Assembly: GCA_963971405.1 (NCBI GenBank)
Contig: OZ020488.1
Coordinates: 24,571,089-24,635,088 of the forward strand
DNA from: Psococerastis gibbosa
Lineage: Eukaryota; Arthropoda; Insecta; Psocodea; Psocidae
DNA length: 64,000 nucleotides
Direction of reading: 5' to 3'
The notes under the pieces are model-generated. The model had not been told where the DNA came from, did not search any database, and worked only from the letters and a program-made list of their open reading frames with translations. A program made the position numbers and the translations under genes. This document shows, in pieces, positions 31,436 to 41,839 of this stretch; positions within the stretch are counted from its first letter, which is position 1; each line of letters opens with the position of its first letter.

Positions 31436-32272
31436 TTAAATGCAGTGCCTCGGACAATCTATAATATCTTCAAAAAAATTAGTTTTTCTTCAAAACCTTG
31501 ATGGGGCAATCAACCTATTCGGTTTTGTTATATATATAGCACATAAAACATACCTGAAGTTAGAAAGAATCGATAGATAGGTTCCATAGGAAATTCGTTT
31601 TTATTCATTAATCATGAAAATGAAATATTTTACACCCTGAACCAAGGGTTCAAGGGGGATGTGACCTAGTAAGTTTTGTTTACATAACTAAGTAGGTGCT
31701 ACAATATCTGTGAATTTTTTTAGTCGTTTTTGGTGGCTTTTGAGATATAAAACCCCCTATAAATTATGTTATCCATGAAAGGATTAAATCCCCTTGAATA
31801 ATATTATTGTAAGCCTACATGTTTAATTTCATCACATCTATCACTTAGCCGCAAATCGAGTTACAGACAGACGTGGTTCCTGGGACCTCAAAACGTGGAA
31901 ATCTCGAAATCGAAAATTTGGACCATCACAAAGCATTCCTAAAGCTGGCCATTCACGAGGGCTCCAAACGGACTCGCGCCAAGCCAAATGGCGCGCCCTG
32001 TTCCATTTGGCGTTAGCGCCATTTAGAAGGGTCATCACGACTACGCTGAACCAGTCGCTCCAAGTCTTTCAAATTGTACAGTGTAGAAGTACCTTTTCCA
32101 TATCGCTACACTGTACAATTTGAAATATTTGGAGCGACTGGTTCAGCGTAGTCGTGATGACCCCTCTAAATGGCGCTAACGCCAAATGGAACAGGACTGG
32201 CTTGGCGCGGGTCCGTTTGGAGCCCTCGTGAATGTCCAGCTTTATACCAACGTATAAACGGGAAAGCAATAA
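31436..32272 (-). repeat. Repeat family C copy interrupted by a palindromic MITE
   Basis: The left part (31436-31941) carries the middle and 5' region in minus orientation: ACATACCTGAAGTTAGAAA, GGTTCCTGGGACCTCAAAAC and GGACCATCACAAAGCATTCC. The 5' end resumes at 32243 with TATACCAACGTATAAACGGG and GAAAGCA. The gap is filled by the MITE at 31942. The (CTGT)n tract is largely deleted here. Confidence 0.8.
31942..32242. mobile_element. 301-bp palindromic MITE with TA duplication
   Basis: The two halves are almost perfect inverted repeats from AAGCTGGCCATTCACGAGGG inward to TTTCAAATTGTACAGTGTAG, with a spacer of about 19 bases near 32092. TA flanks both ends (31940-31941 and 32243-32244), and removing the element plus one TA restores the uninterrupted family C sequence. 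TA duplication points to Tc1/mariner-type mobilisation. No coding capacity. Confidence 0.92.
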
Positions 32273-32345
32273 TGTTCCTCTCCATTTTGGTCCATAACAT
32301 GTAGTCGCCACCAACGTCTTTTGGCCACGGTTTATGAAGGTGTGG

Positions 32346-32362
32346 GACTAACCTAACCTAAC
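32346..32362. repeat. Short (CCTAA) telomere-like run
   Basis: CTAACCTAACCTAACC is about three units of the arthropod telomeric repeat in reverse complement. A two-unit run occurs at about 42262. Three units may be chance, and these runs alone do not prove a telomeric origin. Confidence 0.35.
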
Positions 32363-32570
32363 CAATTGTTTTCACCCTTTCCGAAACTGTGGCGAAACGG
32401 TGTTAGTGATACTATACAATACTACTTAAAAATGTACAGAAGAACACATTTTTATGGGATGGGACTTAATTGACAAATAATATTTCCCGAGAAATTAGTA
32501 AAAAAGTAAGTAAAAACTTATTAAAAAAGGATAGTGGGGGGGGGCATTGTCCCTTAATGCATTTTTAATT

Positions 32571-32764
32571 TATTTAAATAAATATTGACTTTTTTTGTTC
32601 TATTACTAAGTCAACCTGGCGGAGTTAGGGCTATAAAGCCCTCCCTTACACTCAACTAGGAAACCCGGGACCGCCTGCTTTACATGCCAGAAAAAGTGTG
32701 GGACTCGGACCAACAACCTTTCGGGTGAAAGTCGGAATCTGTACCACTACTACATGTCCTGACT
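32571..32764 (-). repeat. tRNA-SINE copy 2
   Basis: Minus orientation. Tail AATAAATATTGAC, body and tRNA-like head are present, with a deletion of about 20 bp in the body (GGCATGT joined to a CTTTTTCTGG remnant). The B-box, read on the minus strand, is GGTCCGAGTCC, one substitution from consensus. Confidence 0.85.
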
Positions 32765-33312
32765 ATCTCTATGTTGGACAGACAGTACCTACTGTATTGT
32801 ATATTAGTTTTTGCATCTTAAAACCATTTTCATTTGTTTGTATCATCCTTCTTCGACATTTCCCCATCAATCCGCATTAAAACGCCGTTATTTCCTCTCT
32901 CGAAACATGGCCGGAGAGCACGAGAATTCTTCTAGAGGACCCTCTCAGCCGAGTCACTTTCTACAGGCACCCATTCAATGTACTTGTTCGCCTCCAGACG
33001 TTATTCTTGCAAATCATTGTTGCAATATTTCCTGACTTCTGGCTTAGAATCTTTCTCTTTAACAAAATTGAGTGATAGTATCCACCGGCAGACACAGAAC
33101 CTAAGATCGGTCTCAAAGAAAAGCCTGTTCCCGGCTGTTCCAACTCATTGCCCCCCCCCCCCCCATATAACACTGTCTAATTTATTCTCTTATTATTATT
33201 ATTATTTTTTTTTTTAATCTCTGGAGGCTATTGAAGAATAGAGACAGCTGCTACCTCATATAAAACGTAGAAGAGCGAATTTGGTACACACACCATCATC
33301 GGGGGCACAGTG
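32765..33312. other. No supported gene; simple repeats
   Basis: It includes a C-run at 33150-33164 and an (ATT)n plus T-run at 33188-33216. Frames at 32811-33035 and 32978-33217 have no motif. Confidence 0.45.
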
Positions 33313-33451
33313 GAAGAAACCAATAGAAGAGGGCGGCCGAAGGAGGAGTTCACGGATCACCTGAAGGAGGACGCAAGAGCTGAAGAGGAAGGCGCAGAAC
33401 CGGGAAAGCTGGAGGATAATATGCAGGGTGTTGCCGCCAACCAATCGCTGA
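33313..33451 (+). pseudogene. RTE-type LINE C-terminal fragment 1
   Basis: The plus strand encodes NRRGRPKEEFTDHLKED and, one base out of frame, ELKRKAQNRESWRIICR followed by a stop at 33449. GRPK ... D ... AQxRxxWR is the usual order near the C-terminus of RTE-clade reverse transcriptases. A deletion of about 13 bases relative to the copy at 55684 explains the frame change. No 5' part, tail or target duplication was identified. Confidence 0.6.
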
Positions 33452-33459
33452 GATTGTGA

Positions 33460-35904
33460 CGTCAGAAGTAGAAAGGCATGCATGCCATAATTTGATCGAT
33501 GCAGCTTTAATATTGGTTGCATTTTTTGTATATACACAGAAATAGTATCGTTTTTTGTGGATATCCATTTGGATGTTCGCCCGTTTAATTTGGAATAATA
33601 ATTAGTAATAAGGTGCTTGTAAACCTGCATATCTAATTCATCTTCATCCTTCATTCATTGTTTTCTTCGGATGGCCTCGGCAGTGGATGCTCTTTGTGCT
33701 CGCACTGAGAATTGAGATCTCTTGCCAGTTGCCACTTATTTTTGCAAGGTTAAATTACCTGAATAATGTCCTTGTATCCATGTCTATTAGTGATACCAAT
33801 CAGGTGTTGTAAGCCATAAGATCGTCCACCATCGTTGGGAATAGACGGGATAAGATTCCTGGGTGAACTTTAGCTGATAAAGCGTGCGCTGTAAATTTAT
33901 TACGGTGGCATATTGGCCAATTTTATCTCCACCCAATGCTTTTAACATTTAAAACCATATCTTATCATTCCAGTGGGGCTCCGCCTGAGGGACCCCGAGG
34001 TTAGTTGCTGAGTTCCTTTTACAACTATTTCATTGTATTCAGTGAGGCTGGGCTTTCTTGCTAATCTACTGTCTAGTACTAGTATGGCAATGCCAACTCC
34101 GCAGCCCGTGATGAGGTTGATGGAAATAGTCCAATATTATGTTTTAGACTCGCCCATGATCTCTGTTACCCATTTTTGTAGTTTCTGAGTTTGTATTAAC
34201 AAAGGAATAACTCATCTTTGTATTAAATTAAAAGACGAGACGGTCACATATCTCCTGTCTTTCTTGCATTATTATTCAGAATACCTTGTGAATGTTTTGA
34301 AACGGCCATTGGCGACATTCCCACTCGTTCCAGACGATTAGCAGCACCTGTTAAGCTGACTAATGTACCCTTGTTTGTGTACCAGGAAATAAACTGAGGA
34401 ACTGGCCACGGTATTTACTGTATACATATACTGTACTGAATATCGTAGATTTGGAACGGATGAAGCTATGTTGGTCGTACCAACGTGCTAATTTTAAACG
34501 GACGGGCTTTTAATTATTAAATAACTGTGTTCCATTAGGTGATAATTTCCCGTTATGAATGCTGCCATGGTGTTTCTATTTTTGCTATTGAGTCCAGGTC
34601 CCCAGAAGCCTTCAGTATCGAATTATTAAGGTGCGCTATTGGTACAGAAACATGGAATCCCAGTAGTGACAGAGGTGGCCGTTCCACTTATTGACACTAC
34701 TAAGTATGTCTTATTATTGAGTGTTTGTTGTTGCTCTTTGCGCATTTTAGCCATTTTTATTATTTAGACTCAATTTTCACTAGCCATTTGAAATTAATTA
34801 TTTAACATTGTGTAGTTTCATTACGTTATAAGTGAGCTTACGAGTAAGTATACTCCTTTTAAAGAAATGGGTTACGGCTGTTTATAGGCCTGCATGTGTA
34901 AACAACTCTAAGAATGGTAAAGCTGCATCTTAAGGCCATCCTGTTGTCATAACAGTCAAACAGTGCACATAATGCAACACTTTCTGCCAGTATTGTCGTA
35001 ACCTACCGTGTACGCTCACTGTGCAACTGCTACTATGAAAATCCTAAAAGCCAACTTAACGAAAAAGTATAAGATTCAGGGAATTTGACATCTTTTTACA
35101 CGAAGGTATAACAATAACTAAAAAGGGGTTGTAAATCAGTCATTCAAAGCTTTTCGGCTTCGGTGGCAAGGTGGTAGCGTGCTTGTACATGCGTGAGTAT
35201 CCCAACACCATGCAATCGGAGACGTGGCGTAATTCAACACAAGTATTAAGTTAGGTTAGGCCACTGAACTGAAGAGGTCATTCGGATACATTCATTAAGT
35301 TGTTTGTTTGCGATTAACCATAAAAGCCAGCCCACGAACGTAATGTTGCACTAACCAAGGTACTGTGCATCAAATCGAATCAATGAGTATTTCATGTCAT
35401 TTTACCTGCAGCTCGGCCTCATCATAAACACACAAAAAAACACAATAAACCTACTATTATCATATTAACCTAGGGCTACCCAGGTCAGTCTCCAAGAATT
35501 CTGTAAGGAACAGATTGAGATTAACATTTTTTAGTCGATATTTATATATATTATATTTATATGTGGTAGACTCATTATTTCTTGAGGGAGCTTGTTAAAT
35601 ACTCTAGGGCCCAAATGTGTCGGTCCTTTCACTGTTGCCTCTATCTAGGGTTTCCACCTATATGATATTACATCGGATTCTACGATATTTCTTACCGCCA
35701 TACCATATTTTATGCAAGCCTGATATCGTACCCAAAACCACTATATTTTGGCTACTAAATGCGATATTTTTGAGTAGAAAATATCGTATCCAAGTTAAGC
35801 TTTAGGACATCAAAATTACTAGGGTTAGCTTAAATATAACAATTTAAATTTTGCACAATTTTTGAAAAATCGCGCGATGTTGATCTTATTCGTCTTCAAA
35901 GAAA
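33460..35904. other. Long stretch without a recognisable gene
   Basis: Average composition, with few repeats that I could recognise. At 35157-35225 there is a weak tRNA-like phrase (GGTGGCAAGGTGGTAGCGTG) without a B-box. A 62-codon frame at 35617-35805 has no motif. Confidence 0.5.
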
Positions 35905-36785
35905 AGAACCGGTCCGAGTTTACTCGAACATGCTTTCCAATTTATCAAAATTAGTAGATAGAGAAAATGAGAAATTTTGTGGTAAATAATTTTCCTATGG
36001 TTAAATTTCCGATATCTCGGGGGGGGGGGGGGGGGGTTGTCCACCTGACGTCACTGGAGGTGAGGTAAATTCTAGATTGATCAGACCAACACATTACCAC
36101 ACAGCAATACTGGCAGGGCCCGCAATGCATTTGAGCGTGAATTTTTTGTCATTTTTTCAAAAAAACATTTTTTTTTTTACAAAACCAAATACTTTTCTGG
36201 GAAAGCAACCTGTCCGGTTTCGTTACTCAATTTAACACCTAAAACATACCTGAAGGTAGAAATCATCGATAGAAAGGTTTCGCAGAAAAATTATTTTTTA
36301 GTCATTTTTCATTAAAATTTAGTTATTTTTATTTTTTTACCCCCAGAAGCAACCTATCAAGGGGCAAGCGAACCCCATGCATTTCGTTAATATTAATAAC
36401 GACTACAATATATGTGGATTTAAAAGAAATCGTTGGAGTCGTTTTTGAGAAATAATTTTTTTAGACCTTTTTTTGGAGTTTTTTGAGAATAAACCCCCCC
36501 CCCCCCCCCCAAATTAAGTTAGCCCCAAATAAAAAAAATGGTTCCGAGGTATGATTTTTGTGAACCTACATATCGAATTTCACTCATCAAGATCGGCCGA
36601 GTAGTTTGCCCGGAAATCGACGCACAGACAGACAGACAGACAGTACGACAGACAGACAGACATTTCGTAAAAACCACTTTTTTGGGTTCCTGGGACCTCA
36701 AAACGTGTAAATCCGTTGAAGTCTCGGAATCGAAAATTTCGACCGTCACAAAGCTTTCCTTATACTACGTATAAATTGGAAAGCA
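35905..36785 (-). repeat. Repeat family C, full-length copy
   Basis: Runs in minus orientation from AAGAACCGGTCCGAGTTTAC (the family's 3' end) to ATACTACGTATAAATTGGAA and AGCAA (its 5' end). Near each end lies GCTTTCCAATTTAT or its inverse, a 14-bp inverted repeat. The 5' third has a (CAGA)n tract at 36625-36660; the middle has a C-run (36494-36510) and the 3' third a G-run (36019-36036). No coding frame is conserved between copies, so it is probably a non-autonomous element. Superfamily unknown. Confidence 0.85.
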
Positions 36786-36894
36786 ACAAGCAATTGTTGC
36801 TTGCTTCCTTGCTGCTAAGAGCAGTAGCAAATACACTTGGAAAGCTGGAGTTCATAAATGAGGCCTTCCACTTTCATTGCCTTAAGCCCATAAC

Positions 36895-37069
36895 CAAGGC
36901 CGTGCCCAGGTTTTGATTTGGGGGGGGGGGTGTCAAAAAAATTTTTAACGTAATTTATTTATGTATTAATGGATAAATTCTTCAAACCATACAAGTTTAC
37001 ATACAAAAATAGATTTCGGGGGGGGGGGGGGTCCGGACCCCATGGATCACCCCCTTGGGCACGGCCATG
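36895..37069. mobile_element. hAT-like G-rich MITE, 175 bp
   Basis: The left end CAAGGCCGTGCCCAGG and right end CTTGGGCACGGCCATG are a 14-16-bp imperfect inverted repeat. The flanks CCCATAAC (36887-36894) and TCCATAAC (37070-37077) agree at 7 of 8 bases. G-runs occur at 36920-36930 and 37018-37031. Non-coding. Confidence 0.85.
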
Positions 37070-37079
37070 TCCATAACTG

Positions 37080-38934
37080 AATGTTTTAGTACACGTTACG
37101 CCAGTATAAAGGCCTATTTTTCTATAATTTACAAATGAGCGAGGTAATTTATGTCTGATAGGAAGAACTGGAGGATTACATAATTTTTTAGGTCATTATG
37201 AAAAAAATAAGATATTTTGATTTCAAAAAGGTGGCAACCCTGCCTTTATCCCTCTTCCATATTGTATTAATTCACTAAAGCTACACATCTATGCACTCGC
37301 GGATTGGTCGGATTAGTTTACTGTGTGGTCGAATGCCTTCCTCGTGTACTGCGTGACCTTAACATTCACCTTCATCCGAACTCCGAAGAGCTCACTTTCC
37401 ACAAAACCTTCTGCAATTTGTAGTCGGTTTTTCTCAATAATATAGAGTTTATTTTTGCCGAACAGATCTTGAAATGACGCGTAAATTAGGTTAACCACCT
37501 TTCAATTAAAAAGAAACTAGTTGAGCTCTTCAAATTGTAGTGTGATAGGGCTAAAGGCGGTAGTGTTTACTCGGTGCCGGGCTAAAGGCAGTCAGGTTTA
37601 CAGCAAGGTCGAGCACTCGTATTACCTGTATGGCAATTTCTCAAGCCATTTCCAGCCATGCACACATCGGGTACCCTATTTCCGCCTTTTAGGCTAATAA
37701 AAAATGTCGTGTACATTCTGGCATGGTAGATATATGACCAGTAAAAGTGTCTAAACAAATTATCCTGCAAACGTTTTGTACTGCACACAATTTATGGCAA
37801 AACTGCGCAGTTATTGTGATTTACGAAAGTACCTAAAATAAAAATAAGGATGAGTTCGAAGTGCGTAGGTTATGGTGCATGGCAGGCTAACTGACAATTA
37901 CCATTATTGTGTTGGCCGTTGAGCATCAAGGAGGTTTCTAGAAGGTTTATTTCTACTTCTTTTTATGAGTTCCACTCAATAAGTTAACACATTTCGAAGA
38001 CGCCAGGACACCAACGCCACTCGTTTTTTTTGTGTTTTTTTTAAGTGAAACTTCTTTGGGCGCACCACATACAGATTTTAGCAGGGCATTTAGTTGGGCT
38101 GGCCTCCCTGTGGCGCGACACGCAGCAAAAAATATGTAGGGTTGTAGTCTGAACTATTGGGCATGCTGAAGGTGGGGACCCCCCGTGGTACTATTGAATT
38201 GGAAGGGTCGCCCTTCGAGCAGGTATGCCCCTTAAACACGAGTGAAACGCAAAATTAGTAAACTGAGACGCATTTCCAGCAATCCCATTTGAATTGCATT
38301 AACTACTTAAAACAATTAATTATTTATTTATTTTTTTAACACAAAGTCGAATTTCACAGTAAATATTCAGTGTAGACCTACAAAAATTATGGTCATTAGA
38401 AGAAAATTTCTTCGAGGGTGGGGGAGGAAGAGGACCTTATTTTTCTGAAGTTGAATGAAAGAACAACGTGCAAATTCTTGCAAATTATAAATGCATGCAT
38501 TCATAACGAATGAATGACATTGTGCGAATATTGTAGTGTAATAAATAATTTACAGTATAAGAGTCTTGAAATTGCGGTAAACCTGATTAGCGAATAATCG
38601 TCAAAGAATTTCATGCACTGTTAAAATTTCACCTAGGCTGAACTTACACCTTGACACATAATTTTTTTGCTGATATATGCCATTGCATGGTTGGCTAGGT
38701 TACCAATCTACAATAGTCCTGCCTAGTTTCTCAGTAATTTGTCCTCTTCTTCTTCTACTCCTAGTCCTTCTTCCTCTTCTTTTTCTTCTTTATCTTCCTT
38801 GTTATTACACAGGTTCAGGATATCAATAGTCCCTTGATGCATGCATAATACAATCTCTGTCGTTCGCACGATTTTTGCTTGTACACGACTTCATGTTTGG
38901 AACCTACAATGCGCCACACCACCTTACTATGATA
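37080..38934. other. No gene seen; polypyrimidine tract
   Basis: Short frames (37313-37498, 37582-37788, both minus) carry no motif. At 38743-38800 there is a CTT/CCT-rich polypyrimidine stretch. Confidence 0.5.
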
Positions 38935-38965
38935 TAAATAAATATTGACTTTTTGTTCTATATAT
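38935..38965 (-). repeat. tRNA-SINE tail fragment
   Basis: ATAAATAAATATTGAC followed by TTTTTGTTCTAT matches only the 3' terminus of the SINE in minus orientation; nothing of the body follows. Confidence 0.45.
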
Positions 38966-39307
38966 ATTATAGTGTGTTCTCCGAACCTCTTCAGCCCCTC
39001 ACATGAATAAGTAAGTGTCGAAGTGGGACTCGTAACTTCCTTTACAAAAGTCCAGAGTACACTACGGCTTTCACCGGCAACTTAATAACCGCCTCTTATA
39101 TTTACCAAATCCCATCAGACCAGGAAGTGTGACAAGTCGGACTGGTTACTGGCAATTTCAATTATGTACACGATCATTGAGGCCATCGAACAAAGCAGTA
39201 TATTGGAGTCAAGTCAAATACCGATAAGAAGCACTGTGTTTCCACAAGCTATGGCCAATGGTTCAGTAATTTGTCACAAATCTTAATCGTAGCCAGGCTA
39301 CTTTAGA

Positions 39308-40029
39308 GATAAACAAAAAATAACAAAAACTTAGAGTTTTAGAAAAACTTGTTATAACAACCCGAATTAGTAAAACCCAAATAATCGTTAAGAAATTGAC
39401 TTTGTCTAAGAAACCCACTTGTGTTAGTATAAAACCCTGAGCGCTTTCGACAAGAACTGCCATCTACAGAGGGAAACCCACTAGCACAGTTACACCTTAT
39501 CTGCGATTTGAGACTTGCTCAACTCAAGGAGAAGATGCAAATGTGACTAGGGAGAGGAAACCTTGGTTTATATAGGACTGGGAGGAGGGGGTGGGAGGGG
39601 GCGTGGCTGGTTACCTATTCCTAACCTACTAGCTAGATCTATTAGAGGGGATGATTGTGTGAATGTTATGTCGTTTGTTAATTTTTCCCTATTGTGTAAA
39701 GCTCTCTTGATTTCAACATTTTCAAAAAAAATTTAAGTGTACTTTTCTTTATTTTGTGTAGGGCTGTCCAATTGTGAGGATCGAATGTGTGATTTTCCGA
39801 GTTAAGGTGTTTCGCGAATGTGGTGTTGGTGTCTCCTATACCTGTTATATGTTCTCTGACCCTAGTTTTAAAGCTTCTGCCTGTTTGTAAATTGCGTTAC
39901 AATCGTTACAATTTCTTAGACAAAGTTAATTTCTTACCGATTATTTGGGTTTTACTAATTCGGGTTGTTATAACAAGTTTTTCTAAAACTAAAACTAACT
40001 AAAAAAGTTTTTGTTTTTTTTTTGTTTAT
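39308..40029 (-). mobile_element. Penelope-like element relic between inverted arms
   Basis: The left arm (39308-39411) and right arm (39913-40029) are long inverted repeats sharing GTTATAACAACCCGAATTAG, TAAAACCCAAATAATCG and TTTGTCTAAGAAA. Between them, on the minus strand, lies the decayed C-terminus of a Penelope-like reverse transcriptase-GIY-YIG protein. On the minus strand the 3' flank has GTCGAAAGCGCTC, similar to the ends of such elements. Inverted-plus-direct terminal arrangements are a known feature of Penelope-like elements, which supports the call. The reverse transcriptase domain is absent. Confidence 0.72.
39568..39912 (-). pseudogene. GIY-YIG endonuclease fragment of a Penelope-like element
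   Basis: On the minus strand, CNDCNAIY is followed, after a small deletion that removes the IG of the YIGQT motif, by QTGRSFKTRVREH, then TTFAKHLNSENHTF. This is the order of the GIY-YIG nuclease domain in Penelope-like elements (Y-x-GQTxRSFxxRxxEH). Further 3' another frame reads EIKRALHNREKLTND and SSPLIDLASRLG before a stop at 39568-39570. At least two frameshifts break it. The domain normally nicks DNA to prime reverse transcription; this copy cannot. Confidence 0.75.
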
Positions 40030-41500
40030 TAAAATGAAATACTACGAAGTCACGAGTAATCTAATTATTTATACTTTAGAGACATAATTAATGAACGTTG
40101 ACAACAAAGTGGAATTTTGTACGGTCTTCACGACCATCTGTTGTTGTTAATTGGCCCTGAGGATAAATAATTTTAATGCTTTAGTTTAGATAGGATCGGG
40201 GCAGCGTATTGTAAATTGGATTATATAAATAAATCAGCATTTATGTATTTACAAGCAGACCTATGCGTTTAATAACATGAAAATCTGAATAATTGCCCTA
40301 CTATGCCGTTTCTAGATTAATTTAACACCGGGAATAGGATTGAATTATTGTAAATAAACCCCAAGGTGTCACGTGACAGAATTAAAAAGATTTATTGATC
40401 CTCGGCTATATTTTTCTTGAGTTCTTAATATTTTCTCCCTTAGATTTAGAGAAATTATTTAAAATTCCTAATATATTCCCAAATTCTACCTGTACATTTT
40501 AATGTTTATTTGCATTCTCTTCAATTATAATACAATAGAACCATATTCTTGTATGAAAATAATTTATTAATTTGAATTTCCCGCACATTCTGCACTATTT
40601 AAAATTTAAAAAAATTAATCAGTAGCTGCTAAGTTAAATGTTTTAAATCCTGCAACGTGACATCTTGGGGTTTATTTTCGATTATATTTATTAGTAGGGC
40701 TGCAACAGGGCAGTACTGCAAGTCTGCAACCTTTCTTTGGGATGGAGCCTCTTCAACAAATTGACGCACATCAAGCCCCCCTCAGGGTAGCGCAGAGGTA
40801 TTGCCTTTGAGGCCATATTGAGACTTAAACCTAAGCTAATCCATCATTATGTTTTACTGACTTTGGGGTATTATGATCAGATTTCGCATTCGGCTGACAG
40901 CGACAGTTTAGTTGTTATAACCAAACATAGTAAACCATGGCAAGTGAACCAGAATGGGGGTTGGTCGTAAAAATATTATCCGAATGCATTTTCGGCAATC
41001 TCGGTATTACGGGAACTGAGAATTTTGAGAATGTTCATCCCCGGATCCCGAAACGGAATTGGGGTATGATTATTACATTTTTCTATTATTTATTGTTATT
41101 ATGTATATTGTAAATTTACTGTGAAGCTTATACAAAATATATGGATGCTGCTCCTGCCTTTTTTGGAACGTCGATAAAAAATCGTTGTAAAATATGAAAA
41201 ATGAACAGATTTTTTCTAGTTGTCAAAGATAATTACGTTGCGTATACAGTACTTTTATTTGATTAGGCCCTTTTATGAATAGGGGGGGGGGGGTGTGAAT
41301 GGTGTTCACGGAGTATATCGGTTTGGAGTGAGCTTGATATAGAATGAAAATTAAAGCATCAGAATCAAAGTTATACTAGTATTAGTGGCTTACGGGGAAA
41401 AAATTGCTGCAATTTTTTGATTAAGGAAATTCACTTGGAGGGGGGGTTGGGGGACATCATCGTTCTTGTATCAACTCAGATGTGGCGTCACTCCAATATT
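40030..41500. other. No gene seen
   Basis: AT-rich DNA. A G-run lies at 41281-41292 and a GGAGGGGGGGTTGGGGG phrase at about 41437. No element boundary could be fixed. Confidence 0.5.
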
Positions 41501-41510
41501 ATGCCGTATG

Positions 41511-41828
41511 CAGTGGCGTAGCCAGAATGTTTTTTGGGGGTCCAGTTTCCATAAAGTTTGCTCGCTTACGATAGGTTTTCGAGTGGGGCGGTGTTTCATT
41601 TGGCGCTCCCCCCCCCCCTTAAAAGATAGGCCTAAAATAGTTTGTCGGCAAAAAAAAATGATTTTGCAGACAATAACTTTATTAACAAAACTGGAAAAAG
41701 GAGGACCGGGGTCTCCCCGGCGATTTGTTTTAAGATTAATATTTAAAAAATTTGCTATTTTGCTATATTTGGGGGGGGGGGGGTCCGGACCCCGCTTACC
41801 CCCCCCCCCCCTTGGCTATACGCCACTG
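41511..41828. mobile_element. hAT-like G-rich MITE, 318 bp
   Basis: The left end CAGTGGCGTAGCCAG and right end TTGGCTATACGCCACTG are an inverted repeat. The flanks GCCGTATG (41503-41510) and GTCGTGTG (41829-41836) differ by two transitions. Inside are C-runs (41590-41599, 41800-41811), a G-run (41770-41783) and a short CCGGGGTCTCCCCGG palindrome. A 129-codon frame spans it, but its G- and P-rich sequence comes from the homopolymers and is not a protein. Confidence 0.8.
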
Positions 41829-41839
41829 GTCGTGTGTAT

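Noticed and set aside
35157..35225. Possible tRNA gene or SINE head (GGTGGCAAGGTGGTAGCGTG)
   Set aside because: No B-box at the right distance and no cloverleaf could be drawn.
36604..36690. (CAGA)n tract read as a cysteine/serine-rich peptide (VCLSVC-type)
   Set aside because: The same translation recurs at every family C copy because of the CTGT tract; it is a repeat artefact, not a cysteine-rich protein.
38743..38800. Polypyrimidine tract as a splice acceptor
   Set aside because: No AG and following open frame in a sensible position; it is a CTT-rich simple sequence.
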